Origin: Candidatus Competibacter phosphatis
Lineage (GTDB): Bacteria; Pseudomonadota; Gammaproteobacteria; Competibacterales; Competibacteraceae
Length of the DNA stretch: 33,151 bases
Direction of reading: 5' to 3'
Assembly (NCBI RefSeq): GCF_012939995.1
Contig: NZ_SPMZ01000020.1
Location: 1 to 33,151 of the forward strand
In this document: positions 8,288 through 17,611 of the stretch, one piece after another
Position numbering within the stretch: the stretch's first letter is position 1
Layout of the letters: each line of letters starts with the position of its first letter
Notes under the pieces: model-generated
Seen by the model: only the letters and a program-made list of their open reading frames with translations
Databases searched by the model: none
Told to the model about the DNA's origin: nothing
Position numbers and translations under genes: made by a program

Positions 8288-9056
8288 ATGAATATCGATG
8301 ACCAGGTTTTTCTCGTGACGGGTGGCGCTTCCGGTCTCGGCGCGGCCACCGCGCGAATGCTCGTCGCCGGCGGCGGCCGAGTCGCCATTACCGATATGAA
8401 TCGGGAAGCCGGTAAAGCGCTCGCCGCCGAACTCGGCCCAGCCGCCCGCTTCATTCTCACCGACGTGGCCGACGAGGCGAGCGGCCGGGCAGCGGTCGAT
8501 ACGACCACGAGTGCATTCGGCGCCCTGCACGGTCTCGTCAACTGCGCCGGTATCGCGCCGGCGGAAAAAAGTCCTGGGCAAAGCGGAACCGCCCGGACTG
8601 GCCACGTTCGCCAGAGTGATGCAAATCAATCTGATTGGCGCGTTCAACATGATTCGCCAAGCAGCCACCGCCATGGCACGCAACGAACCCAACGCAGCCG
8701 GCGAACGCGGCGTCATCGTCAATACCGCATCGGTGGCCGCCTTCGAGGGTCAGATCGGGCAAGCCGCCTATGCGGCGTCCAAGGGCGGCATGATCGCGAT
8801 GACCCTGCCTATTGCCCGAGAACTCAGCCGTCAAGGCATCCGGGTGATGACCATTGCGCCCGGCATCATGGAAACCCCCATGCTGCTGGGCATGCCTCAA
8901 GAAGTGCGGGACTCCCTCGGCAAGATGGTACCCTTCCCCTCCCGCCTCGGTCAGCCCACCGAGTTCGCCAGCCTGGTGCGCCATATCCTTGAAAATACCT
9001 ATCTCAACGGCGAGGTCATCCGCCTCGATGGCGCCATTCGCATGGGCGCGAAATAG
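8288..9056 (+). CDS. HSD10-like short-chain dehydrogenase (3-hydroxy-2-methylbutyryl-CoA / 3-hydroxyacyl-CoA dehydrogenase type 2), frameshifted
   Basis: With one A removed from the run at 8565-8570, the product is 255 residues, the size of human HSD17B10. Features: TGGASGLG cofactor loop (11-18), NCAG (85-88), catalytic Ser148, Tyr161 and Lys165 (YAASKGG), and [16 protein letters not shown] near the substrate lid. Before the run the frame gives [13 protein letters not shown]; after it the next frame gives [20 protein letters not shown], which is the expected continuation. HSD10-type enzymes use NAD to oxidise 3-hydroxyacyl-CoA, notably 2-methyl-3-hydroxybutyryl-CoA in isoleucine breakdown. 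It is the first gene of the AraC-linked cluster. The sequence is clearly closer to HSD10 than to the BadH dehydrogenase expected beside BadI. Confidence 0.86.
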
Positions 9057-9083
9057 CTTGCGCATTCCGAGCAGGACGGACCG

Positions 9084-10220
9084 ATGATTCTCACCCCAGA
9101 ACAGGAAATGATCCGCGATACCTTACGGCACTTCGCGCGGGAGCGGCTTGCGCCCAACGCCGCCGAATGGGAGCGTACCCGGACCTTCCCTCGCGAAGCC
9201 CTGGCCGAACTGGCTGAACTGGGGGTGATGGGCATGGTGGTCCCGGAACGCTGGGGCGGCGCCGGCCTGGATTATCTGTCGATGGTGCTGGCCATCGAAG
9301 AAATCGCCGCCGGCCACGGGGCCACCTCCACCATCGTCTGCGTGCAGAATTCGCTGGCCTGCGGGATTACGTTGAATTACGGCAACGACGCCCAAAAAGA
9401 ACGCTATCTCACTCGGCTGGCACGCGGGGAATGGCTGGGCTGCTTCTGCCTCACCGAACCGCATACCGGCTCCGACGCCGCCGCTCTTCGCACCACGGCG
9501 CGGCGGGATGGCGATCACTGGGTACTGAATGGCACCAAGCAATTCATCACCACCGGCAAGGAAGGCCAGCTCGCCATCGTCTTTGCCGTGACCGATCCGT
9601 CCGCCGGCAAGAAAGGCATCTCCTGTTTCCTGGTCCCGACCGACACGCCGGGATACATCGTGGCCCGGCTGGAGGAAAAAATGGGGCAACACGCCTCCGA
9701 CACGGCACAGATTCTGTTCGAGAACTGCCGGATACCGGTCGAAAACCTGCTTGGCCCAGCGGGGGAAGGCTACAAGATCGCCTTGTCCAATCTGGAAGCC
9801 GGCCGGATCGCCATTGGCGCCCAGTCCGTGGGCATGGCTCGCGCCGCCCTCGAAGCCGCCGTGGGCTACGCCAAGGAACGGGAAGCGTTCGGCGTGCCCA
9901 TCGTCCAGCATCAGGCGGTACTGTTCCGGCTGGCCGACATGGCGACCCAAATCGAAGTGGCCCGACAGATGATCTGGCATGCCGCCAGCCTGCGGGACGC
10001 TAATCGGCCCTGCCTGAAGGAAGCTTCCATGGCCAAGCTGTTCGCCTCCGAAATGGCCGAGCGGGTCTGCTCGGACGCCATCCAAATCCACGGTGGTTAC
10101 GGTTACAGTACCGACTTTCCCGTGGAACGCATCTATCGAGACGTCCGGGTAACCCAAATCTACGAAGGTGCTTCCGACATTCAGCGCTTGGTGATCGGTC
10201 GGGCCGTGCTCGGCGGCTGA
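9084..10220 (+). CDS. Acyl-CoA dehydrogenase (short/branched-chain type)
   Basis: This 378-residue flavoprotein desaturates an acyl-CoA at C2-C3 and passes electrons to ETF. It has the standard three-domain layout: N-terminal helices ([16 protein letters not shown]), the FAD/substrate beta domain with [14 protein letters not shown] and [13 protein letters not shown], and the C-terminal helical domain with [20 protein letters not shown]. The catalytic base is Glu361 in [11 protein letters not shown], the usual short/medium-chain position, unlike the isovaleryl-CoA dehydrogenase at 21.4 kb. It follows the dehydrogenase by 27 bases with AGGACGG before its ATG. Likely substrates are 2-methylbutyryl-CoA-like branched or alicyclic acyl-CoAs, inferred from the neighbours. 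Confidence 0.93.
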   Translation: MILTPEQEMIRDTLRHFARERLAPNAAEWERTRTFPREALAELAELGVMGMVVPERWGGAGLDYLSMVLAIEEIAAGHGATSTIVCVQNSLACGITLNYGNDAQKERYLTRLARGEWLGCFCLTEPHTGSDAAALRTTARRDGDHWVLNGTKQFITTGKEGQLAIVFAVTDPSAGKKGISCFLVPTDTPGYIVARLEEKMGQHASDTAQILFENCRIPVENLLGPAGEGYKIALSNLEAGRIAIGAQSVGMARAALEAAVGYAKEREAFGVPIVQHQAVLFRLADMATQIEVARQMIWHAASLRDANRPCLKEASMAKLFASEMAERVCSDAIQIHGGYGYSTDFPVERIYRDVRVTQIYEGASDIQRLVIGRAVLGG

Positions 10221-10237
10221 CCGTTTGGAGATTTTCG

Positions 10238-11377
10238 ATGGGTCCATTACAAGGCATCAAGGTCGTCGAATTCGCCGGACTCGGTCCGGTGCCCTTTTCC
10301 GGCATGGTGCTGTCCGACCTGGGGGCGGAGGTCGTGCAGATCAACCGCGAGGCCAACGCCCCGGAAATCAATCTGTTTGCGCCGGAAAAGAACATTCCCA
10401 ATCGGGGACGGCGCATCGTCCGACTCGACTTGAAAGCCTCCGCCGACATGGCGACGGCGTTACGCCTGATCGAGCGCGCCGACATGCTGATCGAGGGCTT
10501 TCGGCCCGGCGTCATGGAGCGGCTGGGCCTGGGACCGGAGCTCTGCCTGGCCCGGAACCCGCGACTGGTCTACGGTCGCATGACCGGTTGGGGTCAAACC
10601 GGGCCGCTGGCGCAAACCGCCGGTCACGACATCAATTATCTGGCCTTGTCCGGCGCGCTGCACGCCATCGGCCGCGCGGACGGCGGGCCGACGCCACCGC
10701 TGAACCTGATCGCCGACTATGGCGGCGGCGCCATGCTGCTGCTGGTCGGTCTGCTGGCCGCCCTGCTCGAAGCCGGAAAATCCGGGCAAGGGCAAGTGGT
10801 GGACGCAGCCATGAGCGACGGTTCCGCCCTGCTGATGGCCGCCATCTACAGCTTGAAAGCGATGGGATACTGGAGCGATCGGCGGGAAAGCAACTTTCTC
10901 GATGGCGGCGCCCATTTCTACGACACCTACCAGTGCGCCGACGGCAAATGGCTGGCGGTGGGTCCCATCGAGCCGCATTTTTACCGGATCTTGCTCGAAG
11001 GCTGCGGTGTTACCGATCCCGACCCCAGGCAGCAATGGCATCCGAAGTCCTGGCCGACCATGAAAGAGCGTCTGCGCGCGGCGCTGCGAACCAAGAACCG
11101 CGATGAATGGTGCGCGCTGTTCGAGGGCAGCGATGCCTGCGTCACGCCGGTGCTCGGCCTGGAGGAAGCGCCCACGCACCCGCACAACCAGGCTCGGCAG
11201 ACCTTCGTCGAGCACGCCGGTCTCGTGCAACCCGCGCCCGCGCCACGCTTCAGCCGTACCCCCGCCGAGATTCGGAGCGCACCGGGGTCACCAGTCAGCT
11301 CTTCGAACGACTGGCTGACGGAATGGGGATTTTCCGACATCGAGATTGCTCAATTCGTGTCCGCCGGGACGCTCTGA
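10238..11377 (+). CDS. CaiB/BaiF family alpha-methylacyl-CoA racemase
   Basis: The 379-residue protein shows the three catalytic residues of bacterial 2-methylacyl-CoA racemase (MCR) in order: His130 in [14 protein letters not shown], Asp160 in [10 protein letters not shown] and Glu245 in PIEPHFY, offset by four from MCR numbering (126, 156, 241). [13 protein letters not shown] precedes the His. Racemases of this type interconvert R- and S-2-methylacyl-CoA so that stereospecific acyl-CoA dehydrogenases can act; other family members are CoA transferases, which carry an Asp nucleophile and usually lack the His/Glu pair. GGAG lies 8 bases before the ATG and the gene follows the acyl-CoA dehydrogenase by 17 bases, so the two are almost certainly co-transcribed. 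Confidence 0.9.
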   Translation: MGPLQGIKVVEFAGLGPVPFSGMVLSDLGAEVVQINREANAPEINLFAPEKNIPNRGRRIVRLDLKASADMATALRLIERADMLIEGFRPGVMERLGLGPELCLARNPRLVYGRMTGWGQTGPLAQTAGHDINYLALSGALHAIGRADGGPTPPLNLIADYGGGAMLLLVGLLAALLEAGKSGQGQVVDAAMSDGSALLMAAIYSLKAMGYWSDRRESNFLDGGAHFYDTYQCADGKWLAVGPIEPHFYRILLEGCGVTDPDPRQQWHPKSWPTMKERLRAALRTKNRDEWCALFEGSDACVTPVLGLEEAPTHPHNQARQTFVEHAGLVQPAPAPRFSRTPAEIRSAPGSPVSSSNDWLTEWGFSDIEIAQFVSAGTL

Positions 11378-11476
11378 AGGCAAGAGCGATTTGGATCACC
11401 GATGACGTGAGCTCCGGCGACGAATTCCTTCAGCAACGGCACGACTCTCGCGATCAGCCAATAGAGATCTTCGACC

Positions 11477-11911
11477 ATGCATTTCACCTCAAGCAATCCT
11501 GAGTTTGCCACGGTCGTGCGTGCCAGTTTCGAGCAACAGGGACTGATGAAGACCTTGGGCGCGACGCTGGATCGTATCGAACCAGGGGTGGTCGACATCT
11601 CGATTCCCTACCGCGACGGACTTACCCAACAACATGGCTTCCTGCACGCGGCGGCCACCACCGCGATCGCCGATACCGCGAGCGGCTACGCTGCCTTATC
11701 CTTGATGCCGGCCGGCAACGAAGTCCTCACCATCGAATTCAAAGTCAACCTGCTCCGGCCAGCCGCCGGAACCCACTTTGTCGCCGAGGGCCGCGTGGTC
11801 AAACCCGGCAAGACGATCACGGTGGCACGCGCCGATGTCTTTGCCCACGCCGACGGAGCACCGGTCCTCATCGCCACCCTGCTGGCCACGATGATCGCAT
11901 TGGCTGGCTGA
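11477..11911 (+). CDS. PaaI-type hotdog-fold acyl-CoA thioesterase (first copy)
   Basis: A 144-residue single hotdog domain. HGFLHAAATTAIADTASGYAA is close to the PaaI signature 'H-G-G-x-x-x-x-x-x-D-x-x-x-G' with Asp in the active-site position, followed by TIEFKVNLLRPA and a beta strand FVAEGRVVKPGKT. PaaI-type enzymes hydrolyse stalled or inhibitory acyl-CoA thioesters and free CoA. The gene is separated by 99 bases from the racemase and has only a weak ribosome site, but its orientation and position put it inside the cluster. It is clearly different in sequence from the second thioesterase at 12.8 kb. Confidence 0.85.
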   Translation: MHFTSSNPEFATVVRASFEQQGLMKTLGATLDRIEPGVVDISIPYRDGLTQQHGFLHAAATTAIADTASGYAALSLMPAGNEVLTIEFKVNLLRPAAGTHFVAEGRVVKPGKTITVARADVFAHADGAPVLIATLLATMIALAG

Positions 11912-12009
11912 GCCGCGTCCACGACGAACGGCATGAATTCGCCTCGATCAAGCCGGCGAGAAATAAAGACAACCACTTTCCGCTATCCGCAACCCACCCA
12001 GGAGTGATC

Positions 12010-12789
12010 ATGATCGTCGACTACGAAGACATCCTGTACGAAGTCAAGAATGGGGTCGCCACCATCACCATCAACCGTCCTGACAAGTACAACGCCTTTC
12101 GCGGCCAAACCTGCGAGGAGATGATCCACGCCTTTCTAAAGGCCGGCTGGGATCATTCAATCGGCGTCATCGTCCTGACCGGCGCCGGCAACAGGGCATT
12201 CTGCACCGGCGGCGACCAGTCATCCCACGCCGGACACTACGACGGGCGAGGCGTGATCGGCCTGCCGCTGGAGGAATTGCAGAGCGTGATTCGCGATGTG
12301 CCCAAACCGGTAATCGCCAAGGTGCGTGGCTATGCCATCGGCGGCGGTCATGTGCTGGCGCTGCTATGCGATTTGACCCTCGCCGCCGAATCGGCCAAGT
12401 TCGGTCAAGTCGGCCCCAAGGTCGGTTCGGTAGACCCCGGCTTCGGCACCGCCTACATGGCGCGGGTCATCGGCGAAAAGCGGGCGCGGGAAGTGTGGTA
12501 TCTGTGCCGCCAATACACCGCCGCCGAAGCGGTGCAAATGGGCTTGGCGAACAAGGCCGTTCCCGATGACGAACTGGACGCCGAGGTAGACCGCTGGTGC
12601 GCGGAGATTCTGGAGAAAAGCCCGACCGCGCTGGAGTTGGCCAAACGCTCCTTCAATGCCGACACCGCTCACATCGCCGGCATTTCCTCATTGGGCCTAA
12701 AAGCCGTCAGTCTGTTCTACGGCACCGAGGAATCCCAGGAAGGGGTGCGGGCGTTCCAAGAAAAGCGCAAACCAAAATTCCGCGACTGA
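12010..12789 (+). CDS. badI: BadI-like 2-ketocyclohexanecarboxyl-CoA hydrolase (crotonase superfamily)
   Basis: The ATG at 12010 follows AGGAG by 5 bases; the product is 259 residues. NRPDKYNAFRGQTCEEMI (22-39), CTGGDQSSHAGHYDGRG (65-81), VRGYAIGGGHVLA and QVGPKVGSVDPGFGTAY (133-149), and FYGTEESQEGVRAFQEKRKP closely match what I remember of R. palustris BadI and, less well, MenB. Ser140, Asp142 and Tyr237 fall at the positions used by the MenB/BadI subfamily for carbon-carbon bond chemistry. BadI opens the ring of 2-ketocyclohexanecarboxyl-CoA to pimelyl-CoA. MenB is less likely because no menaquinone gene is near. The substrate here could be another cyclic 2-keto acyl-CoA. Confidence 0.8.
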   Translation: MIVDYEDILYEVKNGVATITINRPDKYNAFRGQTCEEMIHAFLKAGWDHSIGVIVLTGAGNRAFCTGGDQSSHAGHYDGRGVIGLPLEELQSVIRDVPKPVIAKVRGYAIGGGHVLALLCDLTLAAESAKFGQVGPKVGSVDPGFGTAYMARVIGEKRAREVWYLCRQYTAAEAVQMGLANKAVPDDELDAEVDRWCAEILEKSPTALELAKRSFNADTAHIAGISSLGLKAVSLFYGTEESQEGVRAFQEKRKPKFRD

Positions 12790-12836
12790 TTCGAAGTTCT
12801 TCATCGGCGATCGATTAGCAATCAGGGTGAATCCTT

Positions 12837-13304
12837 ATGGCGCGCATTTCCCAGGCGGAATTCGAACAACTGGCCCATGAACATGTCCCCTTCGTGGGGA
12901 TGCTGGGCATTCAGGTGGAAAGCCTGGAAGCCGGTAGGGCAAGTATCCGCATACCCTTTCGCGAGGATTTCATCCGACCCGGCGGTACGGTGTCGGGTCC
13001 GGTGCAGATGGCGCTGGCGGACATCGTGATGTATGCGGTGGTGCTCAGTCTGATCGGGCGGGTGGAACTCGCCGTCACGACCAATCTGACCTGCAATTTC
13101 CTGCGCCGCCCCAAGCCGGTCGATCTGATCGGCCGGGGCCAAATTCTCAAATTGGGTAAGCGCTTGGCGGTGGGCGAAGTGTTGCTGTATTCGGAAGGCG
13201 ACCCAGAGCCCGTGGCGCATGTGACCTGCACCTATTCGATCCCACCAACGGCTCAGGAGCCCGTTGCCATTGCTCCCCCGCCCTCGCCCACCGAGGCGCA
13301 TTGA
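12837..13304 (+). CDS. PaaI-type hotdog-fold acyl-CoA thioesterase (second copy)
   Basis: A 155-residue hotdog protein. FVGMLGIQVESLEAGRASIR begins the fold, RPGGTVSGPVQMALADIVMY holds the conserved Gly-Gly and an Asp at the active-site position of the helix, and NLTCNFLRRPKPVDLIGRGQ forms the central strands. The C-terminal tail (PPTAQEPVAIAPPPSPTEAH) is Pro-rich and probably disordered. It begins 47 bases after the BadI-like gene with AGGGTGA upstream and is the last gene of the cluster. Two different thioesterases on either side of one hydrolase suggest that CoA trapping by a dead-end intermediate is a real risk on this substrate; this is inference. Confidence 0.83.
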   Translation: MARISQAEFEQLAHEHVPFVGMLGIQVESLEAGRASIRIPFREDFIRPGGTVSGPVQMALADIVMYAVVLSLIGRVELAVTTNLTCNFLRRPKPVDLIGRGQILKLGKRLAVGEVLLYSEGDPEPVAHVTCTYSIPPTAQEPVAIAPPPSPTEAH

Positions 13305-13337
13305 TCCGCAACGACCTCGTTTTAGCCTGCAATGCGC
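13296..13337. terminator. Inverted repeat between convergent genes, possible bidirectional terminator
   Basis: GCGCATTG (13296-13303) and CAATGCGC (13330-13337) are perfect 8-bp inverted repeats across the gap between the second thioesterase stop and the livF stop. The loop is 26 bases and there is no T-run after either arm, so intrinsic termination is doubtful; CGTTTTAG lies inside the loop. The structure is a candidate only. Confidence 0.3.
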
Positions 13338-13347
13338 GATGGCGGCT

Positions 13348-14181
13348 TCAGGAAAGCCAGCGCTTGCGGCGACGGTAGTGCTTGATATCCTTGAAGGATT
13401 TACGCCCAGAGGAAGAAATACCCAGGTAGAACTCCTTGACATCCTCATTGCTGCGCAGATCTTCGGCACCGCCTTCCATCACCACTCGGCCGTTTTCCAG
13501 GATGTAGCCGAAATCGGCGTAGCGCAGCGCCATCATGGTGTTCTGCTCGGCTAGCAGAAAACTGACGTTTTCCTGGCTGTTCAAATCCCTCACGATCTCG
13601 AAGATTTCCTCGACGATCTGCGGCGCCAACCCCATGGACGGTTCGTCGAGCAGGATCATCTCCGGCTTGGCCATCAGCGCGCGGCCAATGACGCACATCT
13701 GCTGTTCCCCACCGGAGGTGTAGCCGGCTTGGGAACCGCGCCGGGTCTTGAGGCGCGGGAAATAGTGGTAAACCTTTTCCAGATTTTCCTTCAACGCACT
13801 CCGGGAAATCGAGCGGGTATAGGCACCGGTCAGCAAATTTTCCTCGATGGTCAGATGACCGAAGCAGTGGCGTCCCTCCATGACCTGGATGACGCCACGC
13901 TTGACCAGTTCGTTCGGGGTCAATTGGTCGACCCGGCTGCCCTTGAATTCGACCGACCCTTTGGTGACATCGCCGCGCTCGGCGTGCAACAAATTGGAAA
14001 TGGCCTTCAAGGTCGTCGTTTTCCCCGCCCCGTTAGCTCCCAGCAGGGCAACGATTTTGCCCTTGGGCACGTCGAGGGACACCCCCTTCAACACCAGGAT
14101 CACATGATCGTAAATGACTTCGATGTTATTGATCGTCAGATAATGCTCAGCCGCCGGGGCGGCCACGGTCTGGGTAGCCAT
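13348..14181 (-). CDS. livF: Branched-chain-type ABC importer, ATP-binding protein LivF
   Basis: A 277-residue ATPase with Walker A GANGAGKT (48-55), signature TSGGEQ (155-160; leucine of the usual LSGGE replaced by threonine), Walker B MILLDE (175-180) and QVMEGRHCFGHLTIEENL, characteristic of the LivF branch. The C-terminus is longer than in E. coli LivF by about 40 residues and strongly basic (HYRRRKRWLS). It is the last gene of a five-gene importer operon that reads away from the ligase gene, and converges on the AraC-linked cluster. It powers uptake across the inner membrane. Importers of this class take branched amino acids, but also aromatic and other carboxylic acids. Confidence 0.93.
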   Translation of the reverse strand: MATQTVAAPAAEHYLTINNIEVIYDHVILVLKGVSLDVPKGKIVALLGANGAGKTTTLKAISNLLHAERGDVTKGSVEFKGSRVDQLTPNELVKRGVIQVMEGRHCFGHLTIEENLLTGAYTRSISRSALKENLEKVYHYFPRLKTRRGSQAGYTSGGEQQMCVIGRALMAKPEMILLDEPSMGLAPQIVEEIFEIVRDLNSQENVSFLLAEQNTMMALRYADFGYILENGRVVMEGGAEDLRSNEDVKEFYLGISSSGRKSFKDIKHYRRRKRWLS

Positions 14182-14230
14182 GCGCGGTTATCCGGTTGTG
14201 GAAGGGCGCTCGCGAGCGCCCCAGGCTGGA

Positions 14231-15551
14231 TTACATTTCTTTTGTGCAGTCACGCGGCGTGATGCCCTTTTCCTTGGCATATTGCTGGGCGGACGCCTTG
14301 AACAGTGGATGAATCAGAGTCTTGTTGCCTTCGATCCAGTCGGAAACCACAACCCACTTCTCGCCGTCCCATTGCTGGATCTTCACCTTGCCTGAACCTT
14401 CGTGGTTGTCGCAGGAGGTCTTGATTTCCGGCAGCAGGTTGGTGGCGCCGATCTCCTTCAAACGGGCATCGGTGATATCCAGGTTTTCCAAGCCCCAGCG
14501 CACTTGTTCGCCGGTCATGGCCTTGCCCTCGCCATATTTTTCCTGGGCCTTGCGCACTGCCTCGACCGACAGCACGGCGGCGGAAACACCGCGATTGTAG
14601 AGAATGGTACCGATCTTGGACTTGTCCCCCAGATTGCCCTGGCCGGCGCCATAGACCACCTTCTCGATATCGGCGATGAGCGGCACGTCCTTGCCGGCCA
14701 CGTTCCAGGTCGCGGACATGTAGCCCTTGGCGGCGTCTCCGGCCGGCACGGTGTCTTCCTCGGAACCGGCCCACCAGGAACCGATCATCTTGTCCCGTGG
14801 AAAACCGACCTTCTGGGCGGCCTTGATGGCAGTCTGATTCATGACGCCCCAGCCCCAGAAAATGACGTAATCCGGTTTTTCCTGGCGGATCTTCAGCCAC
14901 TGCGCGCCTTGTTCGTTGCCCGGATGCGCCACCGGAATCACCGTCAACTCGAACTTGTTCAGCTTGGCTTCTTCCTGCAGGGCGACGATGGGTTCCTTGC
15001 CATAGGCGGAATCGTGGTAGAGAAACACGATCTTCTTGCCCTCCAGGCTGCCTTTCTCCTTCTCCTTGATGAACTTGACGATGGCGGACGCCTGCATCTG
15101 GTAGGTCGTGACCAACGGGAAGGCATAGGGGAACACCGAACCGTCCACGGCGTCGGTGCGGCCATAACCCACCATGGCCATGGGGATCTGGTCGGCCGCC
15201 GTCTTGTCGATCAGGGCATAGGAAATACCGGTGGACATCGGGTGGATCGGGCCGGCGGATATCTTGGCTTTGTCTTTCAGGCGCTCGTAACACTCGATGC
15301 CCTTGGCATTGTTATATTCGGTCTCGCACTCTTCCCAAACGATCTTGACGCCGTTGATGCCATGTTCCTTGAGATTGACGTAGCTGAGGTAATCGACGAA
15401 ACCGCCGAAGAACGACTGGCCATTCGCGCCGTAGGGACCAACACGGTATGACACGATGGGAAAAAAACTGCTCTTCGGCGGCGAACGCGCCTTGCGCCAG
15501 CAGGATGATGGAAACGGCGGCGGTCAGCGCGGACTTGCGATACTTGGACAT
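14231..15551 (-). CDS. livK: Periplasmic substrate-binding protein of the Liv-type importer (LivK-like), frameshifted near the signal peptide
   Basis: The ATG at 15549-15551 follows GGAGAAG and starts MSKYRKSALTAAVSIILLAQ GAFAAEEQFF in segments, a clean signal peptide. At a run of seven A (15461-15467 on the plus strand, seven T in the gene) the frame shifts; with one base removed the protein continues as PIVSYRVGPYGANGQSFFGG to the stop at 14231, giving 439 residues. The body is a Peripla_BP_6 domain: INGVKIVWEECETEYNNAKG, KKIVFLYHDSAYGKE, TVIPVAHPGNEQGAQWLKIR, FWGWGVMNQTAIKAAQKVG. This longer subfamily of binding proteins usually accompanies an acyl-CoA ligase and often binds aromatic or other organic acids rather than leucine. 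The precise ligand cannot be read from the sequence. Confidence 0.88.
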
Positions 15552-15593
15552 GATGTTGTCTTCTCCAATGTGATTATATTTGCAAAACACCCT

Positions 15594-16671
15594 CTAGTGG
15601 GGGAATGGCCACAGACGCAATTTCTCCTTGGTGATTTGCCACAAGCGGGCCAGGCCATGTGGCTCGACGATCAGGAAAAACATGATCAGCGCCCCGAATA
15701 CCAGCACCTGGATATGCGAGACCGTTGCGTTGGAGAAGGGCAGCCCGAGCAAGCCGGCCACCCAGGGCAGGGAGATATCGAGGAAAATCGGCAGCAACAG
15801 AATGAAGGCGGCACCAAGGAAACTACCCAGGATCGAGCCGACTCCGCCGATGATGATCATGAACAGGATGCGGAACGACATATCCAGCGAAAAGCCGTCC
15901 GGTTCCACCGAGCCCAGATAGCAGAAGGCATAGAGCGCGCCCGCCACCCCGCAGTAAAACGAACTGACGGCGAACGCCAGCAGCTTGGTCGGCATCAAGC
16001 GGATGCCGATGACCGAAGCGGCCACGTCCATATCGCGCACCGCCATCCAGGCGCGGCCAGTGGATGAACGCGCCATATTTTTTGGCCGCCAGCGCCATGA
16101 CCACCACGATGGTCAGCACCAGCAGGTATTTTTCCTGGGGAGAGGTGAATTCGTGACCGAGAATAATGAGCTTTTGGGCGGAAATCACCCCCGACGAGGA
16201 GTGGTTCGAGAACCATGGAAACTTGGTCAAACACCAGACAATGAAAAATTGCGCCGCTAGCGTCGCCACCGCCAGATAGAAGCCTTTGATCCACAAACTC
16301 GGCAGTCCGAATAGAATGCCGACTCCGGCCGCCGTCAGCCCGGCGCAAATGAAGCTCACCAGAATTGGGATACCGTCGATCCGTAACTGGAAGTTGTAGG
16401 CGGCGTAGGCCCCCACCGCCATGAAAGCGGCCGAGCCCAGGGATAACTGGCCGGCATAGCCCGTCAGGATGTTCAAGCCGAGAGCGGCGAGGGAAAAAAT
16501 CAGAAAGGGAATCAGAATGGCCGAGAACCAGTATTCGCTGGCGACCCCCGGAATCACCAGAAAAACCACTGCCAGCAGGATCAGGATACCTATGCGATCT
16601 TGACGAATGGGAAACAGTTGCTGGTCGGCGGCATAACTGGTTTTGAATTGGCCGGCTTCGCGGTACAGCAT
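15594..16671 (-). CDS. livM: ABC importer permease LivM, frameshifted
   Basis: The ATG at 16669-16671 follows AGGAG and begins MLYREAGQFKTSYAADQQLF. The first frame runs through several membrane helices (ILILLAVVFLVIPGVA, IPFLIFSLAALGLNILTGYA, GIPILVSFICAGLTAAGVGI) to LVLTIVVVMALAAK. At a run of six T on the plus strand (16078-16083) it shifts; in the neighbouring frame NMARSSTGRAWMAVRDMDVA ASVIG gives the coupling loop that contacts the ATPases, and further helices run to a stop at 15594. Restored length is 358 residues, normal for LivM. It partners LivH in the inner membrane and lies 11 bases after livH. Confidence 0.87.
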
Positions 16672-16682
16672 GGGTTTTCTCC

Positions 16683-17598
16683 TTATACCCGGTCGATGTG
16701 CTTCTCGCCGAAGAGACCTTCGGGGCGAACCAACAGGAAGAACAAGGCGAGAACGTAGGGAAACCAGCCCTCGATGCCACCGAAATTGCCGCCGAACATC
16801 GATTGCATGACCGGCGGCAGATAAATCTCCGCCAGTTTTTCCGAAGCGCCGATGATCAGGCCGCCGACGATGGCACCCGGCACCGAAGTGAAGCCACCGA
16901 TGATCAGCACCGGCAGCGCCTTGAGCGCGGTGAAAGTGAGTGCGTACTGCACGCCATTGCGGGCGCCCCACATCATGCCGGCCACCAGGGCGACAAAGCC
17001 GGCGATACCCCAGACAATGGCCCAGATATGCTGTAACGGGATACCGATGGACAGCGCCGCCTGATGATCGTCAGCCACGGCCCGCAGGCTCGGCCGATCC
17101 GGGTGTACTGGAAGAACAGCGCTAGCGTAGTCACCAGCAGGGCCGCCACTCCGGCCGCGACCAAGTCGAACTTGGAAATCACCATGTTCCACGAATCGAG
17201 AATGGCCGCGATCGGCTCGTCGACGATGCCGAGATCCAGGGCACGTGGCTGGCTGCCGAACACGATCGGCGCCAAGCCTTCGATGAAAAAACGCCAGACC
17301 GATGGTCGCCATGAACAGGGTGATGGGGGGCTGATTGACCAGTTTGCGCAGGACGAACTTTTCGGTGGCGATACCGAACAGCGTCATGATGACGAAAGCC
17401 AGGATGATCGCCAGCCACAACGGCGCGCCCTGCTCCATGCAACCCACCACCGACAGCGCCGCCAGATACACCATCGCCCCCTGCGCGAAGTTGAATACAC
17501 CGGACGCCTTGTAGATCAGCACGAAGCCCAGCGCCACCAGCGCATACATCACCCCGGACAGCAGACCGCTGATCAGGACTTCCAGAAAAAAATTGCAT
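16683..17598 (-). CDS. livH: ABC importer permease LivH, with three single-base shifts
   Basis: The expected N-terminus MQFFLEVLISGLLSGVMYAL appears only if one base is removed from the run at 17586-17592 (seven A on the plus strand). The protein then runs through GFVLIYKASGVFNFAQGAMV and FMATIGLAF, shifts again at six A (17286-17291), continues as APIVFGSQPRALDLGIVDEP and TLALFFQYTRIGRA, and shifts back near 17087, where one base seems to be missing, into LRAVADDHQAALSIGIPLQH and the rest of the protein to 16683. Restored length is 304 residues, as in other LivH proteins. The many hydrophobic segments mark an inner-membrane channel subunit. Three independent decay events in one gene of an otherwise intact operon are implausible; sequence error is more likely. 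Confidence 0.86.
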
Positions 17599-17611
17599 GG
17601 TCCCGACCTCC

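Noticed and set aside
8565..8570. Programmed ribosomal frameshifting at the A6 run in the HSD10-like gene
   Set aside because: Metabolic genes of this family do not use it, and the same kind of shift occurs at many unrelated runs in the window, so sequence error explains it better.
8144..8722. N-terminal extension of the AraC-type regulator to a start at 8722
   Set aside because: The extra sequence is antisense to the dehydrogenase gene and has no similarity to AraC N-domains; the usual family length is reached with the GTG at 8143.
12010..12789. Assignment of the crotonase-family gene as menB
   Set aside because: The sequence around CTGGDQSSHAGHYDGRG fits BadI better, and no menaquinone gene is nearby.
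14402..15451. Plus-strand open frames opposite livK, and similar antisense frames at 9123-10247, 26053-26994, 27734-28885 and 30416-31819
   Set aside because: All lie antisense to confidently identified genes and show no domain of their own.
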